Of a stretch of DNA of 27,403 bases, positions 8,097 through 13,726 are shown in pieces. The stretch lies in IMG/VR virus record IMGVR_UViG_3300030106_003574, positions 10,717-38,119 of that record. One strand, given 5' to 3'. The first letter of the stretch is position 1, and each line of letters opens with the position of its first letter. Origin of the DNA: a virus. A model generated the notes under the pieces. That model searched no databases. It was given only the letters and a program-made list of their open reading frames with translations, and was not told the DNA's origin. The translations under genes and the position numbers were made by a program.

Positions 8097-8823
8097 AAAA
8101 AAATCGGAGGGTGACTGGAATTGTCACCTCTATCTCCTCCCCATTGACATCTTTAACATTTGCGGTCATGTCAATGTCTGGTTGTATTTCTTGAATATAT
8201 TTTCTTAGAGCCAATGAGTCTACAGATAAAAATTCGTTATCAACAAACTTATTTATGAATGAAGCCTCTGTTTTACCGTCAACAGAAATAATTGTCTTTT
8301 TGAATCTGGTCGTTAGGTCTGTTGACACCGCCTCGTTAACTTTTTTCATGGCTTTGACCTCTTCATCAATCGCAGCCTCATCGTGACCATTTGGTAATTT
8401 AAACTTTATCTCTCTTTTTGAGTTTGGTAGTTTAAAATCAAACTCATTCATACCCTTAGTATGTTTACTTAGGTCTACCTTTTTATTTGATAATTCCGTT
8501 AAATCTACTGATTGTTCAACACCACCATACTCAAAGTTATATTCTTTTCCGTATGCTAATATTCTAGTAGCGACCATTATCGCATTTTTATCACCAGTAA
8601 GTAAGTCGTTTACATTTATTGACTTGTCTACTATAAGTGCTTCCAATAGTTTGTCTATTACTATGCCTTGACGGATTAAATTTTCTGAGGATAATATATC
8701 CTCTTCTTTTGCCGTCATATATTTTATCTCGACCTTACCTGATGATAGGGGGTGTCCATTGACATAGAAATGACCTTTTGATGGAAGTTCTACTACCTCG
8801 GTAGGGAACTTGTAATCAGCCAT
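8077..8823 (-). CDS. gp26-like baseplate / tail assembly chaperone, short form (248 aa)
   Basis: Resembles the T4 baseplate protein family of gp26: early LPSKGHFY, then VEIKYMTAKEEDILSSEN and a helical segment IDKLLEALIVDKSINVNDLL, then TRILAYGKEY, all typical of that family. It is the first chaperone-type gene ahead of the tape measure, the place of gpG in lambda-like tails, so it probably binds the unassembled tape measure or baseplate hub. Start: ATG at 8823, with AAGGAG eight bases upstream. In the normal frame it ends RFFWPTANI after a 7-T run; slippage there gives RFFGLPPTYRR and the extension ending at 7884. Two products in a set ratio are therefore expected. I am confident of the gene and fairly confident of the family. 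Confidence 0.75.
   Translation of the reverse strand: MADYKFPTEVVELPSKGHFYVNGHPLSSGKVEIKYMTAKEEDILSSENLIRQGIVIDKLLEALIVDKSINVNDLLTGDKNAIMVATRILAYGKEYNFEYGGVEQSVDLTELSNKKVDLSKHTKGMNEFDFKLPNSKREIKFKLPNGHDEAAIDEEVKAMKKVNEAVSTDLTTRFKKTIISVDGKTEASFINKFVDNEFLSVDSLALRKYIQEIQPDIDMTANVKDVNGEEIEVTIPVTLRFFWPTANI
8097..8103 (-). other. Probable programmed frameshift site (TTTTTTT before GGC)
   Basis: The coding strand reads CGA TTT TTT TGG CCT in the 0 frame. A peptidyl-tRNA-Phe on the second TTT can move +1 onto another perfect TTT, and the next codon becomes GGC, opening the extension. A -2 slip would give the same frame with one extra Phe. A single-base error in the homopolymer is the main alternative. 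Confidence 0.6.
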
Positions 8824-8856
8824 TATTTTCTACTCCTTTGAATAATTTTAAAACCA

Positions 8857-8889
8857 ATTATAATTATAACCTTTAATCACTTAAAACAA
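8857..8889 (-). promoter_or_regulatory. Weak candidate promoter upstream of the gp26-like gene
   Basis: The 68-base gap before the gp26-like gene has no ATATTTAT motif. It holds two abutting TATAAT hexamers (8868-8857, coding strand) and a TTGTTT at 8889-8884, only 15 bases from the first. The spacing is short and the region is AT-rich, so chance is quite possible. The 11-mer AAGGTTATAAT here also occurs directly before the thyX ATG. Confidence 0.25.
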
Positions 8890-8891
8890 AT

Positions 8892-9044
8892 TTATTTTGA
8901 CGGCATCATCTTTTCTTTGATTGGTTTAAGAACTGCGTCAAACAAGATGTCATCATATTTTGTTGGTGTAAGTTTAACAATCTTTTCGATTGCGTAAAAA
9001 GCTACTAAAACGTACTCCCAATTTGCTGCTAACCATTCAGTCAT
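8892..9044 (-). CDS. 50-residue small protein, possibly membrane-associated
   Basis: An ORF below the usual length cut-off. It starts at ATG 9044-9042 with a strong ribosome site, AAGGAGAATAAA, which overlaps the stop of the tube gene. It reads MTEWLAANWEYVLVAFYAIE, then KIVKLTPTKYDDILFD and ends KEKMMPSK. The first ~22 residues form an amphipathic or hydrophobic helix with three aromatic anchors; the rest is charged. Similar tiny 'W..NW..(h)n..EK.VK.TPTK.DD' proteins occur in marine phages, to my recollection without a known role. It could be a holin-like or membrane peptide, or a tail factor, given its place between tube and chaperone. The coding case rests on the ribosome site, tight packing and amino acid pattern. 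Confidence 0.65.
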   Translation of the reverse strand: MTEWLAANWEYVLVAFYAIEKIVKLTPTKYDDILFDAVLKPIKEKMMPSK

Positions 9045-9054
9045 TTTATTCTCC

Positions 9055-9540
9055 TTAGAATTGTAAGATTGCGTAATCGTATTGTAGGGTCAATATTATC
9101 TCGGCTGGGTCACTTGTAGCATAATCCATATCACCAAAGTTTGCATTTTGAATGTATGTGCCTTTTAATAACCATTCTTCAACCACATCACCAACTGGCC
9201 CTAATAAATTAAAGGTTATATCTTTCTTATAAAAATCTGAATACCCATCTCTACCTGTAACAGACTCGTGACCTAAACGAATCCATTCTAACACAGACTG
9301 TGCTCCACTTGGAACTATCGGGTCATAAAGTGTGATGTCAATCGGCTGCCATGCTGCTTTACCTTTGACATATCTTTTTACATTTATATGGTCTAATACT
9401 ATCTCCTCAAACTGAAGCTGAGGTCTGTTCATCGCCCTTATAAGATACGCTGGTATTCCATCAATGTACATAATGAACCTATTTTTAGTTTTAGGTTCAA
9501 AGGGGGTAAACATTATTTCATTAGGGTCTAATGTAGCCAT
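9055..9540 (-). CDS. Tail tube protein (gp19-like, 161 aa)
   Basis: Forms the stacked hexameric rings of the inner tube. Seen: NRFIMYIDGIPAYLIRAMNR near the N-terminus, then VKGKAAWQPIDITLYDPIVP, the strand pair typical of T4 gp19-type tubes, and a C-terminal half with ADIILTL-like strands ending YDYAILQF. Length 161 is near T4 gp19 (163). It follows the sheath, as 18-19 do in T4. ATG has GGAG seven bases upstream. A strong terminator lies between sheath and tube, so the tube is likely transcribed partly from its own start. An ATG one base out of frame just upstream (ATGAATGG) is not used. Confidence 0.88.
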   Translation of the reverse strand: MATLDPNEIMFTPFEPKTKNRFIMYIDGIPAYLIRAMNRPQLQFEEIVLDHINVKRYVKGKAAWQPIDITLYDPIVPSGAQSVLEWIRLGHESVTGRDGYSDFYKKDITFNLLGPVGDVVEEWLLKGTYIQNANFGDMDYATSDPAEIILTLQYDYAILQF

Positions 9541-9577
9541 TCATTGTCTCCAATAATCATTACTTTGATACTCACTA

Positions 9578-9585
9578 ATAAATAT
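9578..9585 (-). promoter_or_regulatory. Intergenic ATATTTAT motif upstream of the tube gene
   Basis: The coding strand reads GATATTTATTAG, 37 bases before the tube ATG and downstream of the sheath terminator. This is where a separate tube promoter would be expected. Confidence 0.45.
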
Positions 9586-9619
9586 CAATCTAAAAAATTT
9601 TCGACAAAAACGGCAAAAC

Positions 9620-9650
9620 AAAAAACCCCATCGTAAAATGGGGCTTAATG
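9620..9650 (-). terminator. Rho-independent terminator after the tail sheath gene
   Basis: On the coding strand a stem CCCCAT/ATGGGG with a six-base loop (9643-9626), extended by G-T and A-T pairs, is followed by TTTTTTG. It lies about 25 bases past the sheath stop. It is the clearest terminator in the window and would separate sheath from tube transcription. Confidence 0.85.
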
Positions 9651-9671
9651 TTTTTTCTATTTAGTAATTAA

Positions 9672-12137
9672 TTACTCAGGAAATGAAGCGCCTGTTGGTT
9701 GAACCACGAAGTCTAACACGATAAACTCAGCTGTTCTTGTAGGTTGAATGAATATCTGACCTACCAACTGATTTCTATCAACAACATCCGGCGTGTTATT
9801 CGTGTCATCCATCACCACCCTAAACGCACTCAATCCACTATTAGATTGTACCGACTCTAAGAAAGGATTCACAATATTTAGGAATCTGTTTCTTGTCGCC
9901 TGTGTATTCTGTTCGAATACCAAGAATCTTGATGTAGAAGCGATAAACTTACGTAATCTGATTAATAGTCTTCTAATGTTGATTCTATCTAATGCGGATG
10001 GTTTAGATTGTAATGTTTTCTGTCCAAACACCACCACGTTCTGATTTGGGAATGAAGCGATTGGGTTTATTCTTGCCTCATACAAATCATCACGTTCTGC
10101 GTGGGTTAACCTTGTTTTAGCTTGTAATACATTGGTCAATCCACCCCTTGTTAAACCAGCTGGTGCGAACCACTCATGTGCCACACTATCGTTGAAACTA
10201 TAAACACCAGGTAGAACAGTTGATGGGGGAACCCATACTGGACTATCGGTGCTTGTGTCAACAATCTGTACCCATGGATAGTAGACTGCCGCATAATTCG
10301 TGTCAAGATTGATTATTACATTTTTCACCGTCTCAATCGTGTCACTCCAACCTGTCGCATCCATAATATAAAATGCGTCTGCTCTAGATTCCATCTTTGA
10401 TATCGCGTGGTTTGTTACAGTTGAGTGTAAACCATGTATAACGCCTGGTATAGCTAATAAGTTTATATCTACCTCATCAGGATTAGATATTGTATTTATA
10501 GCCCTCTTAAACGCAACTGAACCACTAGCGGTGGTTGACGAGAGGTCAAATCCTTGTGTATTTGTATTTACAATATCGGTGCCTGTCTTTGAATCAATCG
10601 CTGGATTCTTACCATCAAAACCAAACTGTAAAGGTACAATGAATTTTCTCTGTTGTAGAGCCGAGTTAGTTAACGTTATCGTCTCGGTGCTGTCCGCAAA
10701 TGTTGATACTCCTATTTCTGAAGCTTCAGTTGTTCCAACTTGGTTTTCAAGAGCAAAAATTACATTACTACCTGTAGTAGCTGCTGATGGTATTGGTGAT
10801 AAGTATTGTCTTGATATCTCATTAGAAAAGTCATGTCCGTAGAAGATATTTGGGTCGTACACATTAGCCGAGGTTAACTGATTAGATTGGGTGACTGCCG
10901 TTGGTACGTTTGTTCCACCCGGCACAGGATTTTGTAGCTCTCCATATCCCATAGGAACTAATGCTTTATTCAACTTAAATTGACCATCTTTAACAAGGTT
11001 CTTAAAATCACCAACTCTAATATGCTTACTGATATTTGGAAATGTACCGTACTCAGTCTTTTTACCATTGTCATCAATAATTGAATATCTATCTCCTATT
11101 CTTCTAGCAAAGAAGTTTGGTGATAATGGGTCAAAGGTGAGTTTCTCAAAGTTCTCTAATATCGTATCATCATCAGTGCCATTTGGATTATGAACCCTTA
11201 CCTGTATTGAGAATGTTCCAAAGTCCGAACCTGCAACATCATCTGCTCTGATAATATCTAAAATGGCTATCTTAAATTTAGAGTTAACATCCGTACCATG
11301 ACTTCTTGTATAGACTCTAAATAAATCTTCCCTACCACTTGATAGATTTTGTGATTGAATAAATGGTGTTCTAGCAAATTGAAAGTCTTTATTTCCAGTC
11401 CACGTTGTATCTGAAGCGTCACCACCATCGTCTGTTAGGTTAGTGCCACTCTGAAAATCTAAACCATCATTTGTTATAGCTATAGATGCTGACATAGTGG
11501 ATAGGGAAACACCTGTCTCACTTACAACATCAAACGGTCTTGTTTTAAAATTTCTATAGAGATAAACATCCCCATCGGCACCATTTATTTTTGTTGATAA
11601 TGGATTGGAACTAAAAACCTTACCAACATAGTTATCGACAGTGCTACCTGTATCAAATGATAATGAATATGTTCTTTCGGTTATGTTACTACCACTTACA
11701 ATCAAACTAAATGACGTTGCCGTACTGTTTGTTGCGGTTAGTTTAGATTTTGATAGGTCACCACCACCACTCGAACCGAGTGAGGGTGCCAAGACTGCTA
11801 TTGACTGAGTAAATTCTGAATAACCAGAACCACTACTTGCTATTCTAAGTTCTATCGTATCTGCTACGTATCCTCCGATACCTAACACTCTGACTATTGT
11901 TACCACACCAGCGCTTTTTAAATACTCCTCCGCTGCGTATGGGGTGTAAAATCTTGGGTCTAATGAACCAAATATTTCTTCAAATTCTTGAAAGTTTGTG
12001 ATTTGTGTTGGTGTGAAAGCAGGGCCTTTCTCGGTAGGCCCGATGATAGCTGCACCTATTTCACTTATGCCTTGGGGTAAAAAAGATAAATCCTTTTCTC
12101 TTGTAAATACACCAGGCGAGACGATTCTTTCAGCCAT
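9672..12137 (-). CDS. Contractile tail sheath protein (gp18-like, 821 aa)
   Basis: Contracts to drive the tube through the host envelope. The N-terminus MAERIVSPGVFTREKDLSFL, followed by GAAIIGPTEKGPAFTPTQIT, is classic for phage sheaths, as is FGSLDPRFYTPYAAEEYLKS. The C-terminal domain contains FGQKTLQSKPSALDRINIRR, then LRKFIASTSRFLVFEQNTQA, and ends with QIFIQPTRTAEFIVLDFVVQ, the inner conserved domain that binds the tube. The middle (about residues 120-560) is Ser/Thr/Asn-rich and variable, making the protein longer than T4 gp18 (659 aa); this is probably the surface-exposed insertion region. ATG is preceded by AGGAGA. It is flanked by terminators on both sides, so it appears to be its own transcription unit, sensible for a protein needed in high copy. 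Confidence 0.93.
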   Translation of the reverse strand: MAERIVSPGVFTREKDLSFLPQGISEIGAAIIGPTEKGPAFTPTQITNFQEFEEIFGSLDPRFYTPYAAEEYLKSAGVVTIVRVLGIGGYVADTIELRIASSGSGYSEFTQSIAVLAPSLGSSGGGDLSKSKLTATNSTATSFSLIVSGSNITERTYSLSFDTGSTVDNYVGKVFSSNPLSTKINGADGDVYLYRNFKTRPFDVVSETGVSLSTMSASIAITNDGLDFQSGTNLTDDGGDASDTTWTGNKDFQFARTPFIQSQNLSSGREDLFRVYTRSHGTDVNSKFKIAILDIIRADDVAGSDFGTFSIQVRVHNPNGTDDDTILENFEKLTFDPLSPNFFARRIGDRYSIIDDNGKKTEYGTFPNISKHIRVGDFKNLVKDGQFKLNKALVPMGYGELQNPVPGGTNVPTAVTQSNQLTSANVYDPNIFYGHDFSNEISRQYLSPIPSAATTGSNVIFALENQVGTTEASEIGVSTFADSTETITLTNSALQQRKFIVPLQFGFDGKNPAIDSKTGTDIVNTNTQGFDLSSTTASGSVAFKRAINTISNPDEVDINLLAIPGVIHGLHSTVTNHAISKMESRADAFYIMDATGWSDTIETVKNVIINLDTNYAAVYYPWVQIVDTSTDSPVWVPPSTVLPGVYSFNDSVAHEWFAPAGLTRGGLTNVLQAKTRLTHAERDDLYEARINPIASFPNQNVVVFGQKTLQSKPSALDRINIRRLLIRLRKFIASTSRFLVFEQNTQATRNRFLNIVNPFLESVQSNSGLSAFRVVMDDTNNTPDVVDRNQLVGQIFIQPTRTAEFIVLDFVVQPTGASFPE

Positions 12138-12177
12138 CGGTAATCTCCTAATTAGTTGATATTAATATTTGTCTTCT

Positions 12178-12185
12178 ATAAATAT
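12178..12185 (-). promoter_or_regulatory. Intergenic ATATTTAT motif upstream of the sheath gene
   Basis: The coding strand reads TATATTTATAGAAGAC, 40 bases before the sheath ATG and immediately downstream of the U-tract of the preceding terminator. Confidence 0.45.
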
Positions 12186-12225
12186 AAAAAAATATCCTAA
12201 AAACATCTTTTAGGACACTTTTTTT
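12186..12225 (-). terminator. Rho-independent terminator after the coiled-coil gene pair
   Basis: Coding strand stem TCCTAAAA/TTTTAGGA (12215-12195) with a five-base loop, followed by TATTTTTTT. On the other strand the stem is followed by seven T, so it could act in both directions. It begins only a few bases after the stop of the gene ending at 12224. Confidence 0.75.
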
Positions 12226-12499
12226 AGTTAGTAGGTGTAAAAACTCCTGTCTCAGGGTCTAATTGTCCAGCGCCGTATTTATCATTCAATGTTTTTACTA
12301 ATCCCTGCTCCCTACCTTGTATTGAAATGTACTCTTGTTCTAATTCAGATTGACGATTCTGTAACTCCGCTAGTTGTTGATTCAGTAAAAGTCTCTGAAC
12401 GTGAACCTGTCCTAACTCAACCTGTTTTTGCGAATAGTCTTCTTGTAAAGATTTTAATTCCTTTAACTCGTCATCGTTGAATTTTATTTTCTCTGCCAT
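12224..12499 (-). CDS. Small coiled-coil protein B (91 aa), paralogue of its neighbour
   Basis: One long predicted helix rich in Gln, Glu and Leu (about residues 10-70, for example LLLNQQLAELQNRQSELEQE), then a compact end with LNDKYGAGQLDPETGVF. The same ending is found in the upstream gene, so the two are tandem duplicates. I know similar short proteins in marine phages but no function. The start is two bases past the stop of its partner, with only a weak ribosome site, which suggests coupling. The acidic, coiled-coil make-up and position just before the sheath fit a structural or assembly role, but this is inference. Confidence 0.75.
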   Translation of the reverse strand: MAEKIKFNDDELKELKSLQEDYSQKQVELGQVHVQRLLLNQQLAELQNRQSELEQEYISIQGREQGLVKTLNDKYGAGQLDPETGVFTPTN

Positions 12500-12500
12500 A

Positions 12501-12770
12501 CTATTCTGCTTTTATAAAAACACCACGTTGTAAATCAACCGAACCAGCACCATATTTTTGATTTATTTTTTGTGATATTTCAATTTCTTTTTGGGTTTTT
12601 TGTACGTATTGTTGTTTTAGATTATCCTCTTCAGCCTCTAACTGAATTTTTCTAATCTTCAAGTTACCAAATGCACTCTGTATTTGTGTGGATAACTGAA
12701 AAACCTCTTTGAGTTGTTCTACTTCACTCTCCGATAAGGATATCTCATTGTTTTGAACGTCATCAGACAT
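12501..12770 (-). CDS. Small coiled-coil protein A (89 aa), paralogue of its neighbour
   Basis: Same design as the following gene: an acidic N-terminus, a helix with heptad-like Leu/Ile spacing (LKIRKIQLEAEEDNLKQQYV) and the ending INQKYGAGSVDLQRGVF. The two proteins align along their full length but differ at most positions outside the KYGAG-x-(L/V)-D-xxx-GVF ending, so the duplication is old. ATG has AGGAGC upstream, a good site, unlike its partner. Function unknown. Confidence 0.75.
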   Translation of the reverse strand: MSDDVQNNEISLSESEVEQLKEVFQLSTQIQSAFGNLKIRKIQLEAEEDNLKQQYVQKTQKEIEISQKINQKYGAGSVDLQRGVFIKAE

Positions 12771-12796
12771 ATTAAGCTCCTATAACTTTTGTTTAG

Positions 12797-12804
12797 ATAA
12801 ATAT
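12797..12804 (-). promoter_or_regulatory. Intergenic ATATTTAT motif upstream of the coiled-coil pair
   Basis: The coding strand reads GATATTTATC, 26 bases before the ATG of coiled-coil protein A. The 61-base gap is otherwise A/T only and holds no convincing hairpin. Confidence 0.4.
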
Positions 12805-12831
12805 CTTTTTATTTTTTAAAATTAAATTTTT

Positions 12832-13038
12832 TTATACTTCTATAACCTTGTATAAACGACCTGAAGAATCAGAACCACTTAGTTCGGTCATCTTAGCGGA
12901 TGCGGATGCCTCCGTGCTATATTCCCATATCTGTTCACCGCTACCACTAAATCTAGCAACGTAAAAATTTCTACTTGCCCACCATGGGTCACTACCAGTC
13001 GGTGCTGGTTTTAATTGTTTTACGACTCTATATGGCAT
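12832..13038 (-). CDS. Small hypothetical protein (68 aa)
   Basis: Reads MPYRVVKQLKPAPTGSDPWW, then ASRNFYVARFSGSGEQIWEY and ends YKVIEV. It is a compact, beta-looking protein with several Trp, Tyr and Phe and no signal or membrane segment. ATG is preceded by TGGAGA. It lies between the glycosyltransferase-like gene and the coiled-coil pair and has its own ATATTTAT motif upstream. No family is recognised; a minor virion protein is possible. Confidence 0.7.
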   Translation of the reverse strand: MPYRVVKQLKPAPTGSDPWWASRNFYVARFSGSGEQIWEYSTEASASAKMTELSGSDSSGRLYKVIEV

Positions 13039-13056
13039 AATTTATCTCCATTTGTA

Positions 13057-13064
13057 ATAAATAT
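13057..13064 (-). promoter_or_regulatory. Intergenic ATATTTAT motif upstream of the 68-aa gene
   Basis: The coding strand reads TGATATATTTATTAC: the motif follows the TGA stop of the glycosyltransferase-like gene and ends 18 bases before the next ATG. Confidence 0.45.
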
Positions 13065-13065
13065 A

Positions 13066-13701
13066 TCATATATACATTTCCTTTAAATGATTGACCCTTA
13101 ATTCTGGTAATATTGTCGGTTTAACACCGCATTTTTCCCAAACATCAAGACAGAATGTAGCATCCTCCGATACATTCTCACTATGGTCACCGATTGTAAC
13201 CATTCTTTGTCTAAAATAAGGATATTCTAACTGCCTTATGATATTCGAAGAAACTTTTGTGAATCCAAATCCACAATAGCTAGCCTCAAAAGGTTCATCC
13301 CTCTGTCTAATCTCATCCTGATGATAAAATTTCATGTGTAGGTTTGATTCAAAGTAATCCTCGTCCCAATCTGCTATCATGGCTAATCCACTCAACTCTT
13401 TTATGTACCAACCGCTACAAAAATCATGACCGCTCTCTAACAACGTACATAATTGTTGATAATTAAATTGTTGGTCTGCGTCAATCCACACTAAATTATC
13501 AAATCTATCTATTAATTTTGTCGGATTAGAGTAACCACCACCATCCGTACATAACCAATTTCTAGCATCCACGTGTGTTCTACCGACGACCGTGAAAATC
13601 TCACCATCTAGTTGACGACACCAATCTTGAAGATGTAAGAACTGTGGTAACAATCTACCACTTATCGTATTATAAATAGGAATGAGAAAAGCGTACTTCA
13701 T
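13066..13701 (-). CDS. Glycosyltransferase-like protein, GT-A fold (211 aa)
   Basis: Probably transfers a sugar from a nucleotide sugar. Seen: an N-terminal strand KYAFLIPIYNTISG as in GT-A enzymes; a DxD-type metal/nucleotide site in LVWIDADQQF (Asp74, Asp76); an acidic catalytic-type segment SEDATFCLDVWEKCG (Glu179, Asp180); and a late His in RVNHLKE (His205), a common third metal ligand. The N-terminal part is short and lacks an obvious P-loop-like TxN motif, so the donor is not predictable. No membrane segment is present. It sits directly after the fibre cluster and before tail genes, so decorating fibres or host glycans are both possible. ATG follows AGAGGT. Similar short glycosyltransferases occur in marine T4-like phages. 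Confidence 0.65.
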   Translation of the reverse strand: MKYAFLIPIYNTISGRLLPQFLHLQDWCRQLDGEIFTVVGRTHVDARNWLCTDGGGYSNPTKLIDRFDNLVWIDADQQFNYQQLCTLLESGHDFCSGWYIKELSGLAMIADWDEDYFESNLHMKFYHQDEIRQRDEPFEASYCGFGFTKVSSNIIRQLEYPYFRQRMVTIGDHSENVSEDATFCLDVWEKCGVKPTILPELRVNHLKEMYI

Positions 13702-13715
13702 AAAACCTCTTTTAT

Positions 13716-13723
13716 ATAAGTAT
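13716..13723 (-). promoter_or_regulatory. Variant intergenic motif (ATACTTAT) upstream of the glycosyltransferase-like gene
   Basis: One base differs from ATATTTAT. It is 14 bases before the ATG and within a 25-base gap, in the same relative position as the exact copies. Confidence 0.3.
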
Positions 13724-13726
13724 TAA

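Noticed and set aside
12805-12831. AT-only inverted stretch as terminator for the 68-aa gene
   Set aside because: It has no G/C in the stem and is not distinguishable from base composition.
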